A stretch of DNA of 64,000 nt from Mesotoga sp. BH458_6_3_2_1 (GCF_003664995.1 NZ_JFHL01000002.1:186001-250000); one strand, 5' to 3'; shown: positions 35,977 to 44,697, numbered from the stretch's first letter. Program-made: numbers and translations. The notes: generated from the letters alone by a model not told the origin.

Positions 35977-36788
35977 TAAAGCGACTTGAGAAGGTAGATC
36001 ATTTGAGGGTTATGGAAATCGTAGAGACAATATGGGAAGGTGATGATTACATTCCACAAGTCTTTGAGAAGTGGGTTCGCGATCCTTCGTGCTATTTCAT
36101 GGGGCTCTGGAAGGGAGGAAAACTGATTGGTATAGACAACCTCAGGCTGTTCAGTCGCCAAGTGGGTTGGATGGAAGGAATGAGAATAGACCCCGCCTTT
36201 CAGGGAAGGGGATACGGGAAAGAGTTAGGCAAAGAGATGTTGCAGTTGACCAGAAATCTGGGGATTGAAAGGTTGTATTTTGCAACTTACTTTGACAACA
36301 CAGCTTCGATCAAAATGAACGAAGCTTTTGGCTTCGAACGAATAGCTGTCTTCACAAATCTGGAGAAGGAGATTGACGAATTGACTTCCCATTCCGTTGA
36401 TCTAGTGGAATGCAGTGAAATTCCACAAATCAGCTGTCACATAAGCGAAGACTGGTCATTTATTCCAAAAGAAGTTCCAAACAAGACCAGTTTCCTGATA
36501 CATCCTGTGCAGCTTTCAGATGGCGCTAACTGGGCGGTTTTGTCGATGAACTCCAAGTTCAATGATTGCCTTGACATCAATTTCATTGAAATGGTGGACA
36601 GGGAGAGTATTGAGGTTTTCGTGAAGGAGCTTGTGTTTTACGCGAAGGCGAAAGGTTTCGGCCGGATGCATACCATGGCCAGCGAGGATTTCAATCTAGA
36701 ACCCTTTCTGCTGAATGGATTCAAGCCTTTCGAGAGAACAAAGGATGTATTCCTCTATTACGCCGATGGTTCAACTCTTCAAATCTGA
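35973..36788 (+). CDS. GNAT-family N-acetyltransferase
   Basis: A 271-residue protein. The N-terminal half is a GNAT domain with the acetyl-CoA-binding RIDPAFQGRGYGKELGKEM (motif A) and NTASIKMNEAFGFE (motif B). The C-terminal half (about 140-271) may be a degenerate second GNAT fold; I see no motif A there. It is translationally coupled to the racemase, hinting at acetylation of an amino acid or D-amino acid, which is inference only. Confidence 0.82.
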   Translation: MIKRLEKVDHLRVMEIVETIWEGDDYIPQVFEKWVRDPSCYFMGLWKGGKLIGIDNLRLFSRQVGWMEGMRIDPAFQGRGYGKELGKEMLQLTRNLGIERLYFATYFDNTASIKMNEAFGFERIAVFTNLEKEIDELTSHSVDLVECSEIPQISCHISEDWSFIPKEVPNKTSFLIHPVQLSDGANWAVLSMNSKFNDCLDINFIEMVDRESIEVFVKELVFYAKAKGFGRMHTMASEDFNLEPFLLNGFKPFERTKDVFLYYADGSTLQI

Positions 36789-37125
36789 TCTCCACAAGTC
36801 GTTTTCGACTATATCTTGTGACAGTGGTTCTCGGCGATCTTGGATAGTTTTTTCGTTTCTAGAAGAGATGGTGTTGAGCTGAGCGAGAGCGGAATGGCTG
36901 TTACGAACTCTAGTTGCTTCAGTTCCGCATCTAGAGACTGGGGTATCCTACAATTACCAGGACGGTTTCTGATGGCATCAATTGCCGGGACTCAATACAG
37001 TAATGAGATCTACGCAAAGATTCAGTTTTGCTTTCATCTCAATCTTTGGTATGATTCCGAAGATTGGAGTCTGTATCAAGATTCCTTCTGTTTCATAATG
37101 ACGCATTTTGAAGATGAGGTGGAAG
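36789..37125. other. 337-base gap between the GNAT and DUF4932-like genes
   Basis: It contains a small hairpin AGTCG-TTTT-CGACT (36797-36810) just after the GNAT stop, too weak for a sure terminator, and a promoter candidate near its 3' end. An open frame from a TTG at 36840 crosses it but has no ribosome site and an unconvincing composition. Nothing else is visible. Confidence 0.5.
37028..37055 (+). promoter_or_regulatory. Promoter candidate for the DUF4932-like gene
   Basis: TTGCTT (37028-37033), 16 bases, then TATGAT (37050-37055). The start codon at 37126 is about 64 bases after the expected transcription start. Confidence 0.5.
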
Positions 37126-38133
37126 ATGAAGGTCGAAGTTGACAAGCGGATCCGAGTGATGGCAATAGCCCTTATGACATCAGAGCTGAATCAAAGTGCA
37201 AATCAGAAGCCCCACAGACACCACCCTCTCTATTTGGATACAGAGAACTTCATTATAGGCAGTAAGGTCCGTTTTCATGAGCTTGAAAGGCTACTGAGAG
37301 ATGGAACACCGTCCTATTTTCTCTTCACTTACATTCTTAGCCATTCATGGCCTGGTCTCGAGCCAATTGAATTTCCATCATTTCTCGAAAGATACGAACC
37401 GGGTTTATGCAGGAGCGGGTTGAACAAGGAGATCAGGGGGGTTCTCGAGTCCGGAACTCTGGAGAAACTCTGGGAAAGCCAGAAGCCGCTATGGAATGAG
37501 ATTGAGAAAGATGCTATCGAAGCTTTGGTTGGTAATTGTATTGAAAGAGTTATTGGCGGTTTCTTTGGAGTAATTGACAAGGAGCTCGTTTTCGCTCCAA
37601 ATCCGCTTTATCCTGAACTTGTTTCCCTTGGTGTATCTGGATCTGACGGGCTCTACTGTATTGCAAGATATCCAGGCAAAGCGACCGAGAAGTGGCCCTA
37701 TGAGCCAGGGGTCACGGCGCCCGATGAGGAATTCTCCAGTTATTCTGAGAACTTCGTCTGGTCCAGAATCGTTGCTTTTCACGAGTTCTGTCACCCGCTT
37801 TTAGATCCCTTTCTCTCGCGGAATGCCGAACTCGTCAAAAGACTCGAGCATTCACCTTTCTCGCTTGGAGTTCTCGAGTCTTACGGAAAGAGGTATCCTT
37901 CCTGGGAGGATATGTTCGCCGAGTTTCTTATCTACGGGATGACATATGCCTACCTGCTGGACGAATTTGGAGAGGAGGTTGCAGAAAGCTTCCATAAGAC
38001 CATGGAAGGCAAGGCAGGCTTCACGATGAGCGATGTTGTTGGAAGACAGCTTTACCTTTACCTGAAAGCTTCAAGAGAAGGGAGGGTTATGAAGTTTGAA
38101 GATGAGCTTGCCGAGATTTTCGGCACAGAATAG
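37126..38133 (+). CDS. Putative zinc metallopeptidase, DUF4932-like
   Basis: A 335-residue protein without signal peptide or membrane segment. The motif VAFHEFCHPLLDP is an HExxH zinc site, about residue 223, and a downstream acidic SWEDMFAEFLIYG segment may provide the third ligand, as in DUF4932 proteins. Substrate and location are unknown; it is probably cytoplasmic. ATG 37126 has GAGGTGG (37115-37121) upstream and is preferred over ATG 37108. It converges on the sugar transporter genes 57 bases away. Confidence 0.72.
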   Translation: MKVEVDKRIRVMAIALMTSELNQSANQKPHRHHPLYLDTENFIIGSKVRFHELERLLRDGTPSYFLFTYILSHSWPGLEPIEFPSFLERYEPGLCRSGLNKEIRGVLESGTLEKLWESQKPLWNEIEKDAIEALVGNCIERVIGGFFGVIDKELVFAPNPLYPELVSLGVSGSDGLYCIARYPGKATEKWPYEPGVTAPDEEFSSYSENFVWSRIVAFHEFCHPLLDPFLSRNAELVKRLEHSPFSLGVLESYGKRYPSWEDMFAEFLIYGMTYAYLLDEFGEEVAESFHKTMEGKAGFTMSDVVGRQLYLYLKASREGRVMKFEDELAEIFGTE

Positions 38134-38190
38134 ACGGCATCTTTTCGACAGAGCTCTGAGTGATGACTGAGAAGGATCGCCTAGAGTTCT

Positions 38191-39003
38191 CTAGCCTTTT
38201 ACCGAACCAGCAAGAAGCCCTCTCAGAAAGTACTTTCCGAGCAGTATATAGACTATCAATGTTGGTAGAGCGGCCAGCAGCGCACCTGCCATCTGGACAT
38301 TCCACTCGACAACCTGACTCCCCGCTAGATTCACAAGGGCAACAGTAATTGGTTGTTTTGTGGGGTCACTGGTAACGGTCACGGCGAAAAGAAATTCATT
38401 CCAGATATTCGTGAACTGCCATATGACTACTACCACAAAACCAGGAAGGGATATCGGAAATAGAACCTTCAGGTATGTCTTGAATATACCTGCTCCGTCT
38501 ATTCCGGCCGCTTCAATTAATTCAGTAGGCACTTCACTGTAGTAGTTCCTGAAAATCAGGGTGGTTATTGGCAAACCATAGACTACGTGAACCAATACCA
38601 ATCCCCATATAGAGCCGTAAAGCCCGATATCTTGTAGAAAGCGTATTAGAGGAAAAAGGACACTCTGATAAGGAATAAACATTCCGAAAAGAACAAGAGC
38701 GAAGAGAAGATCTGAGCCCCTGAACTTCAATTTAGACAAAACATATCCATTTATCGATCCTATGATTGCCGAGAAAAGCGTTGCAGGGATGACCAACAGG
38801 AACGAGTTTCTTAAGTTAGGTGCAAGACGGCTGAAGGCCTTGGCAAACCCATCGAAGGAAAGATCGTTCGGAGGAAACCACATTCGCTCAAGCCCCACTT
38901 CTTTAAGGGGTTTGAGACTTGTTGCCAACAACACATAGACAGGCATCAGAAAGAACAATGCGAAAACAGTAAGAAGGATATAGATTAGGATTTTTTTGGT
39001 CAT
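38191..39003 (-). CDS. Carbohydrate ABC transporter permease, MalG/CUT1 type
   Basis: A 270-residue inner-membrane permease with six helices. The EAA loop, contacting the ATPase, reads [29 protein letters not shown], matching the CUT1 consensus (EAAxxDGAxxxxxxxxIxLP). It starts with a four-base overlap with the other permease. No ATPase gene is nearby, as is common when a shared MsmX/UgpC-type ATPase serves several sugar importers. Confidence 0.93.
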   Translation of the reverse strand: MTKKILIYILLTVFALFFLMPVYVLLATSLKPLKEVGLERMWFPPNDLSFDGFAKAFSRLAPNLRNSFLLVIPATLFSAIIGSINGYVLSKLKFRGSDLLFALVLFGMFIPYQSVLFPLIRFLQDIGLYGSIWGLVLVHVVYGLPITTLIFRNYYSEVPTELIEAAGIDGAGIFKTYLKVLFPISLPGFVVVVIWQFTNIWNEFLFAVTVTSDPTKQPITVALVNLAGSQVVEWNVQMAGALLAALPTLIVYILLGKYFLRGLLAGSVKG

Positions 39004-39944
39004 ATCCTCTTCTCCTTTCTGAAAGCAGAAGCAAGGTAAGGGATTATGACTACGGCGACCATCAGAAGCATGATTATCGCTATTGCTGAGCCGGTCGCAT
39101 ATTTATTCGCTCTGAAAGTGGTTTCGAACATGTAGATAGCCGGTACGTCGGTTACGTTGTTTGGGCCGCTGCCGGTCATAGCGTAAACAAGATCAAAGAT
39201 CTTCAGCGAAATGTGACCTAAAATAATCATCGCGCTTAGAGTTATCGGTCTTAGAATAGGAAACTTGATTTTCCAGAAGATCTGCCAGCCGGTTGCTCCA
39301 TCAACTTCGGCAGCCTCCACGAGATCCTGGGATATCCCACGAAGCCCTGCAAGATACATGGCCATTGTATAGCCTGACATCTGCCATACAGCTGCGATTA
39401 TCACTGGAATCAGCGCTATATTGAAATTTAGGAAACTCTCAGTGCTGGTGAACCACTTCCACTGAAAAAAATCCAGTCCTACCAGATTGAATAGAAGATT
39501 CATACCTTGAGGACTGCTTGGTAGAATTCCAGGAGCGAAGATCCATCTCCAGACTGCGCCTGTCACAACGAATGAAAGCGCCATTGGAAACAGATAAATA
39601 TTTCTGAATACACTTGATCCCTTGAGGTTACGATCAATCAGTACAGCTAAAACAATTCCCAGCAGAAGACACCCTAGAATAAAGAAAAGTGTGAAATACA
39701 GAGTGTTCCACAGATCGGTTTGAAATCGCGGGTCTTCGAAAAGCCTGAAATAGTTGCGCAGTCCGACAAATTCGAATTCGCCTTTAAGAAGCCTGGCAAA
39801 ACTATTCCAGTTGGAAAGGGAAGTTCTACTCGTCCAACCAATGAAGAAATATACGAAGATTCCTATTGCCGCAAAGGTTGGCGAAAGAATGAAAAAGGAA
39901 ATAATCCCGCGTTTTGTCTTCCTCTTGATCTGGAACACCTCCAA
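39000..39944 (-). CDS. Carbohydrate ABC transporter permease, MalF/CUT1 type
   Basis: A 314-residue permease with six predicted helices. The EAA motif is [27 protein letters not shown] (about 215-240). It is the second gene of the importer, preceded by a stable hairpin after the binding-protein gene. An AGGTGTTC site precedes the ATG. The relatives by gist are glucose- and trehalose-type importers of thermophiles. Confidence 0.93.
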   Translation of the reverse strand: MEVFQIKRKTKRGIISFFILSPTFAAIGIFVYFFIGWTSRTSLSNWNSFARLLKGEFEFVGLRNYFRLFEDPRFQTDLWNTLYFTLFFILGCLLLGIVLAVLIDRNLKGSSVFRNIYLFPMALSFVVTGAVWRWIFAPGILPSSPQGMNLLFNLVGLDFFQWKWFTSTESFLNFNIALIPVIIAAVWQMSGYTMAMYLAGLRGISQDLVEAAEVDGATGWQIFWKIKFPILRPITLSAMIILGHISLKIFDLVYAMTGSGPNNVTDVPAIYMFETTFRANKYATGSAIAIIMLLMVAVVIIPYLASAFRKEKRI

Positions 39945-39945
39945 T

Positions 39946-39973
39946 AATGGGGCCCACAGATGCGGGCCCCATT
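39946..39973 (-). other. Intercistronic hairpin between binding protein and permease genes
   Basis: AATGGGGCCC (39946-39955) pairs perfectly with GGGCCCCATT (39964-39973) around an 8-base loop. No T tract follows on the minus strand. Such hairpins after binding-protein genes protect the upstream mRNA from 3' decay or attenuate permease transcription, making binding protein more abundant than permease. Confidence 0.75.
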
Positions 39974-39982
39974 TCGCAAGGA

Positions 39983-41218
39983 TTAATAGATGTAGTCTTC
40001 AGCAGCGTTTTCTATGGCACTCAGGAAAGCCGCCCTATCCTTTGTAGTAATAAAGATGTTAACAGCGTCGTTCAGCTCGGTTATGAAGCCTTCAGGCGCA
40101 GCAGATCCATGAGCTATAGAGGGACATAGCGCGTTTGTAGAAAAGTCCTCCATAGACCATGTCAGGTAAGGATCGTAGAGTGATTTGTCTGCATCCAGTC
40201 TCGCAGGAATCGAACCTTTTATCGGGTTAAATGCATCTTGACCTTCGACTGAAGCAACAATTTCGAGCCATTTAAGTGCGTTTTCTCTGTTTGGAGCGCC
40301 CTTCGGCAGGCCAAACGTATCCGTTACTACCATGAAGGAGCCCTCGGTTCCGGGAACTGCCATCCAGCTGAACTCCTCTCCCGGTGTCCATCCCAGAGTT
40401 TTCAGATAACCTTCTGCCCAGTCTCCCATTACGTTGAAGGCAGCCCTTCCATCGAAGACCATCCTTGTAGCATCTTGCCAGGTGAGAGCTGCATGGTCTT
40501 CATTTACATACTTAATTAGTTCTTCGAAAATTATGATAGCTCTTTCAATTCCTGGATCTTCGAAGCCTGTAGTTCCGTCCCATAAGCCGTTGTACTTATC
40601 TGGTCCCAAAGCCGAAAGCAACACGGTCTCAAACAGGTGCCCGGCCTCCCACTTATCCTTGTCTCCAAGGGATAGTGGAATATAACCGGCATCTTCAATC
40701 CTTGCACAGACTTCCAAGAATCCCGGTCCATCGGTAGGGACCTTGTCTATACCGACTTTCGTAAGGATTTCGTTGTTAATAAAGACTACGTTTCCTCTGT
40801 GAACGTTTACGGGAATCGAGTAGACTTCTCCTTCGTAGCTACATATTGTCATAATGTCTTCGGGGAATTTATCGAGAATTCCCCAGCTTTCCAGAATGTC
40901 GGTGAGCGGCTCCATCATATCGGTAATCACATAAGTGTCGATTAGTTCCATACCTCCATGCACCTGAAAGGAGTCAGGAGGATTACCACCCAGCATTCTT
41001 GTTTTCAAGACAGCTTTTGCGTTTGTACCGGCTCCACCGGCGACGGTTGCGTTAATTATCTCGACGTCGAGATACTTGGTTCTAAATACCTCATAGATGG
41101 CAGCAAGTCCTTCCTCTTCTCCTCCACCAGTCCACCAGCTGAAAATCTCAACACTTCCCGAGGCAAAGAGCAGACTTACGGAGAGAAGAAGAACTGCCAA
41201 AAGACACTTTTTCATCAA
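39983..41218 (-). CDS. Sugar ABC transporter substrate-binding protein
   Basis: A 411-residue exported protein with a signal peptide (about 1-20, LLFASG). It begins SVEIFSWWTGGGEEEGLAA, the opening typical of glucose/glucoside CUT1 binding proteins in Thermus and Thermotogota. SYEGEVYSIPVNVHRGNVVFIN is the usual hinge-region motif. It delivers sugar to the two permeases downstream. The divergent GH4 glycosidase suggests a glycoside or uronide as ligand. Confidence 0.9.
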   Translation of the reverse strand: MMKKCLLAVLLLSVSLLFASGSVEIFSWWTGGGEEEGLAAIYEVFRTKYLDVEIINATVAGGAGTNAKAVLKTRMLGGNPPDSFQVHGGMELIDTYVITDMMEPLTDILESWGILDKFPEDIMTICSYEGEVYSIPVNVHRGNVVFINNEILTKVGIDKVPTDGPGFLEVCARIEDAGYIPLSLGDKDKWEAGHLFETVLLSALGPDKYNGLWDGTTGFEDPGIERAIIIFEELIKYVNEDHAALTWQDATRMVFDGRAAFNVMGDWAEGYLKTLGWTPGEEFSWMAVPGTEGSFMVVTDTFGLPKGAPNRENALKWLEIVASVEGQDAFNPIKGSIPARLDADKSLYDPYLTWSMEDFSTNALCPSIAHGSAAPEGFITELNDAVNIFITTKDRAAFLSAIENAAEDYIY

Positions 41219-41230
41219 AACACCCCCTGT

Positions 41231-41253
41231 TTGTTCGGCTTCACGCCGCGCAA
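41231..41253. promoter_or_regulatory. 23-base imperfect inverted repeat, candidate operator of the sugar importer
   Basis: TTG-TT-CGGC-TTCAC-GCCG-CG-CAA: arms TTGnnCGGC and GCCGnnCAA are symmetric about a 5-base centre. It lies between the importer's candidate -10 and its start codon, as expected for a repressor site in the 5' leader. LacI/ROK-type operators are of similar size; no regulator gene is adjacent. Confidence 0.5.
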
Positions 41254-41294
41254 TAGTCTTCTTTATCCCCAGACCGAATGAGAACCTAATGAAG

Positions 41295-41325
41295 ATTATA
41301 CTACTGTTAACATTTCACTAAGCAA
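41295..41325 (-). promoter_or_regulatory. Promoter candidate of the sugar importer operon
   Basis: On the minus strand, TTGCTT (41325-41320) is followed after 19 bases by TATAAT (41300-41295). The spacing is slightly long. Transcription would start near 41288, giving a leader of about 70 bases that contains the inverted repeat at 41231-41253. Confidence 0.5.
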
Positions 41326-41468
41326 CTCCTTTGAATAGAAGCCGGTGATTATTTGTCGAGAGATAACTGCACTCCTTTACGCGCAGCCCTCTAATTCAAT
41401 GTATTGGGGCTGAAATCTGAGATTTATGGCAGTTTTCTCCCGCCAGTTTTCTTCGACTCGCACGGTAG

Positions 41469-41477
41469 TGGTATCAT
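41469..41477 (+). promoter_or_regulatory. Extended -10 candidate for the GH4 gene
   Basis: TGGTATCAT (TG at 41469-41470, TATCAT at 41472-41477). No good -35 is visible. It is about 30 bases before the start codon, and the GGGAGGGA ribosome site lies between. Confidence 0.35.
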
Positions 41478-41506
41478 TTACTCATAAACTATTGGGAGGG
41501 ATTGGA

Positions 41507-42925
41507 TTGTCGGCAGTTAACATAAGCATAGTTGGTGCGGGAAGTGCGGTGTTTTCTCTGAGGCTGGTTAGTGATCTCTGCAAGACGATTGGTCTTCATG
41601 GTAGCACGATAACATTGATGGACATTGACGAGCGGAGACTTGACGCAGTTCAGGTCCTTGCATCAAAGTTTGCAGAAGAGATGGGCACAAGTCTTGAGTT
41701 TACTAAGACTGTGGAGTTGGAAGAAGCTATAGAGGGAAGCGATTTTGTGATTAACTCGGCACTGGTTGGAGGACACGCTTTTCTGGAAAGAGTAAGGGCA
41801 ATCGGCGAGAAGCACGGCTATAGCAGAGGGATAGACACTCAAGAGTTCAACATGGTCTCAGATTACTATACTCTGACTAACTGGAACCAACTATCGCACT
41901 TCTTAGGAATCGCGGAAATCATGGAGAAGCGTGCACCGAATGCATGGCTTCTTCAGGCAGCCAATCCAGTTTTCGAGGGTACAACTCTGATAAGGAGGCG
42001 CTCGAAAATCAATATGGTAGGATTCTGTCACGGCCATTACGATGTTCTGGAGGTAGCCGCGACACTTGGAGTGAATACATCTGAACTTGACTGGCAGGTT
42101 GCCGGCGTAAACCACGGGATATGGCTAAATAGGTTTAGGAGAAACGGGGAGGACCTCTATCCTTTGTTTGAGGATTACGTGTCAAAGTATGAATGCAATG
42201 AGTTCAAGCCGTCAAATCCTTTCAATGTCCAGATGTCACCTGCTGCTCTTGACATGTATTCATTCTACGGTTTGGTTCCAATCGGAGATACCGTACGAAA
42301 TAGCGGGTGGAAGTATCATTACGACCAGCAGACCATGGAAAAGTGGTATGGAAGTCCTTGGGGCAGCCCGGATTCCGTGCCTGGCTGGAGGTGGTACAGA
42401 GAGCAGCTTGGAGAGGTTACTGATGCAACTCTTGCTCTTGCAAAGGCAATCGAGCAGTTTCCGGATGCGAGTCTGGATAAGCTTATAATTGAGGGTACGA
42501 AAGGTCTGTCCAGTGATTTCACGAGAGAGGCAAATCAACTTTACGATAAAGATTCTATGAGTGGTGAGCAGCATATTCCCTTCATTGACGCAATTGTAAA
42601 TGGGAATTCTGCAAGATTAGTTGTTAACACTCTGAATGAGGGTGTTATTGCAGATATTGATGACGATGTTGCAATTGAAGTTCCTGCGATAGTAGACAAA
42701 GATGGGATTCACGTAGAGGCGATTGATCCGGCATTGCCCGAAAGAGTCATTCAGTGGTACTTGAAACCAAGAATACTCAGGATGGAGTGGGCTCTCGAAG
42801 CCTTCGAAGAGAAGAACCCCGATCTTATTGTCGAGATTCTTCTAAAGGATCCTAGAACGAAATCTTATGAGCAGGCAAAAGCGGTTGTTCAAGAAATATT
42901 CGATTCGGAAGGATGGGACAAATAG
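41507..42925 (+). CDS. NAD-dependent glycoside hydrolase family 4 enzyme (alpha-glucuronidase-type CHGx motif)
   Basis: GH4 enzymes cleave glycosides by transient oxidation with NAD and Mn. The 472 residues show the Rossmann start NISIVGAGSAVFS, the AANP substrate motif, metal-binding CHGH (in GFCHGHYD) and AGVNHGIWL. A CHGx tetrad is the pattern described for GH4 alpha-glucuronidases, as against CHSV or CHEV in other subgroups, so a uronide is a likely substrate. Start TTG 41507 has GGGAGGGA upstream; the longer frame from 41426 has no support. It is divergent from the importer. Confidence 0.85.
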   Translation: MSAVNISIVGAGSAVFSLRLVSDLCKTIGLHGSTITLMDIDERRLDAVQVLASKFAEEMGTSLEFTKTVELEEAIEGSDFVINSALVGGHAFLERVRAIGEKHGYSRGIDTQEFNMVSDYYTLTNWNQLSHFLGIAEIMEKRAPNAWLLQAANPVFEGTTLIRRRSKINMVGFCHGHYDVLEVAATLGVNTSELDWQVAGVNHGIWLNRFRRNGEDLYPLFEDYVSKYECNEFKPSNPFNVQMSPAALDMYSFYGLVPIGDTVRNSGWKYHYDQQTMEKWYGSPWGSPDSVPGWRWYREQLGEVTDATLALAKAIEQFPDASLDKLIIEGTKGLSSDFTREANQLYDKDSMSGEQHIPFIDAIVNGNSARLVVNTLNEGVIADIDDDVAIEVPAIVDKDGIHVEAIDPALPERVIQWYLKPRILRMEWALEAFEEKNPDLIVEILLKDPRTKSYEQAKAVVQEIFDSEGWDK

Positions 42926-43068
42926 AGTGCCAAGTCGTTTTTAGAAACATGAAGGGCTCTTACAATCTGTTTTTGTGAATCGCATTGTCAGTTAACTGCT
43001 TTTTCAGAGAAACAGGGAAATGATTCTTCGGAATCGGAAAAAACTCGAACTCTGTGGAGTGAAAAAAT

Positions 43069-43641
43069 CTGACAGCTAATATACGTTGCCCCTGGGCCGA
43101 AATGGATGATGTGTACATCAAATACCACGATACTGAGTGGGGTGTTCCCGTTCATGAAGACAAGAAGTGGTTTGAGTTTCTTGTTCTGGAAGGAGCTCAG
43201 GCTGGTCTCAGTTGGCGCACAGTGCTAAGAAAGAGAGAAAGTTACAGGGAGGCCTTTGCAGGTTTTGACCCTCTTATTGTTGCAAAGTTTGATGAGGATG
43301 AGATAGAAAAGCTAATGGCAGATTCCGGAATTATCAGAAATCGAAGAAAGATAGAATCAGCTATTAACAATGCAAAGAAATTTCATCAAATTGAAGTGGA
43401 GTTTGGCACATTTGATAGATTTATCTGGAGTTTTGTTGATTACAAGCAGGTGGTGAATGTCTGGGCTAATGTCTCAGAAATCCCGGCAGTGAGTAAAAAA
43501 GCTCATCAGATTTCGCACGCTCTAAAAGATAAGGGCTTTACTTTCGTTGGACCAACAATCGTCTATGCTCTAATGCAGGCAGCCGGCTTGGTGAACGATC
43601 ATCTTGTATACTGCTTCAGGTATACAGAGGTGCAAACCTAG
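43069..43641 (+). CDS. tag: DNA-3-methyladenine glycosylase I, with non-canonical start
   Basis: Removes 3-methyladenine from alkylated DNA. KYHDTEWGVPVHEDKKWFEFLVLEGAQAGLSW-type sequence and HLVYCFRY near the end are diagnostic. The zinc site needs an N-terminal Cys, seen here as RCPWAE at codon 43087, upstream of the first ATG (43102). Between an in-frame TGA (43060-43062) and that ATG no ATG, GTG or TTG exists. CTG 43069, nine bases after GGAG, or ATA 43081 is the likely start; from CTG the protein has 190 residues, close to the 187 of E. coli Tag. Confidence 0.88.
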   Translation: MTANIRCPWAEMDDVYIKYHDTEWGVPVHEDKKWFEFLVLEGAQAGLSWRTVLRKRESYREAFAGFDPLIVAKFDEDEIEKLMADSGIIRNRRKIESAINNAKKFHQIEVEFGTFDRFIWSFVDYKQVVNVWANVSEIPAVSKKAHQISHALKDKGFTFVGPTIVYALMQAAGLVNDHLVYCFRYTEVQT

Positions 43642-43676
43642 ATTGAGAATTCTCATCTCCCTTCATCGTTTGATGA

Positions 43677-43682
43677 TATAAT
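43677..43682 (+). promoter_or_regulatory. -10 box (TATAAT) upstream of the putative peptidase
   Basis: A perfect TATAAT in the 80-base gap after tag, 40 bases before ATG 43722. No -35 is at standard distance; TTGAGA at 43643 is too far. GGGGTGATC is the ribosome site. Confidence 0.4.
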
Positions 43683-43721
43683 ATCTCTTGCTTAATTAGA
43701 TAGCTGCGTGGGGTGATCTAG

Positions 43722-44693
43722 ATGAGCTGTTTTCATACAGAAGAGATTTTTGCCCTAATAGACTTGCTTGATTCCAGAAATGGTTCTTACGATGAAAAAG
43801 CGAGCAAAATCCTTGCTTCGCCGCTTGCAAAAATGTTTGGACAGTTCCGCATCTGTGATTCAGAGGTAGAAGAATGTCTGAATGCTGCTTTTTCTGGAAG
43901 AGAAGATCTTTCCGGTCTCTCTAAGGATTGCACGGAGCTGATCTTCTATGTAGAGAAGATCAGAGAGAGGGAACCTGAGCTAAGAACCTTCTTTGATTTC
44001 ATCAAGAGAGATGAAAAGCAGATCAGATCGAAGGCTATCTCAATGGCCGAAGAGTATCTTCCAAAAGGGGCATCATTCGAAGGGCTAAACGTCTTCTTTA
44101 TTCCAATGCCTTACAACGCCAATGCAGATCATAAAGGCGTCTACTTCGATCCGATTTTTGCTCTAGATGTGGGTATAGAGGCTATCGAAGAAGTAATGGC
44201 TCATGAAGCTCATCACATAGCAAGAAATTCAATTACCAGAGAGAGACTCGAGTTCGACGAGACGCCGCTTGACCAATTGGTTTACAGATTTGTGAGTATA
44301 GAGTGTGAAGGAATTGCGAATCTTGTGAGCGACGTGTCAAAGATTCCTGTAATGAAACGAGTTGCGCTGTCGAGAGAGAAGATAATGGGAGAGTTTGAGA
44401 AGCATCTTGAGATGCTTCAGGAGGTCTTTCTTAATCTTGCGCAGAATAACATCTCCGATAACGAGGCCCGTCTGATCATGCAGAGAAGCTGGTTTGGCAT
44501 CGGAAGTCTTGCTCCGGTTGGAATGAAAATGGCTACGGAAATCGAGAAAGAGCTGGGAAGAGAAAAACTGATTGCGACTGTGGGTGATACTGTTGCCTTC
44601 CTAAGAACCTACCAGGAGGTAGCATTTAGGAAATCCTACTACCTCCTGGAAGACGAGACCTTTCTTATGTTGGGGAAACTTCTTGGAGTTTAG
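43722..44693 (+). CDS. Putative zinc-dependent peptidase (DUF5700/DUF2268-like)
   Basis: A 323-residue protein with no signal peptide. EVMAHEAHHIARNS contains an HExxH zinc site (about residue 166), and a later IECEGIANLVSDVS has the Glu of a gluzincin-type third ligand. It resembles the DUF5700 and DUF2268 peptidase families, assigned by pattern and not by search. It is cytoplasmic by default. The substrate is unknown. It converges on the flavodiiron gene with four bases between. Confidence 0.68.
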   Translation: MSCFHTEEIFALIDLLDSRNGSYDEKASKILASPLAKMFGQFRICDSEVEECLNAAFSGREDLSGLSKDCTELIFYVEKIREREPELRTFFDFIKRDEKQIRSKAISMAEEYLPKGASFEGLNVFFIPMPYNANADHKGVYFDPIFALDVGIEAIEEVMAHEAHHIARNSITRERLEFDETPLDQLVYRFVSIECEGIANLVSDVSKIPVMKRVALSREKIMGEFEKHLEMLQEVFLNLAQNNISDNEARLIMQRSWFGIGSLAPVGMKMATEIEKELGREKLIATVGDTVAFLRTYQEVAFRKSYYLLEDETFLMLGKLLGV

Positions 44694-44697
44694 TTCC

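Noticed and set aside
36840-37142. Open frame of 100 codons across the gap before the DUF4932-like gene
   Set aside because: TTG start with no ribosome site, low-complexity composition unlike neighbours, and the end overlaps the next gene's start region.
38181-38194. CTAGAG-TT-CTCTAG as a terminator between convergent genes
   Set aside because: A two-base loop is too tight to form the hairpin, and there is no good T tract.
43022-43035. GATTC-TTCG-GAATC hairpin upstream of tag as a terminator
   Set aside because: A UUCG tetraloop hairpin is credible, but an A-rich and not a T-rich tract follows; it may be a leader structure only.
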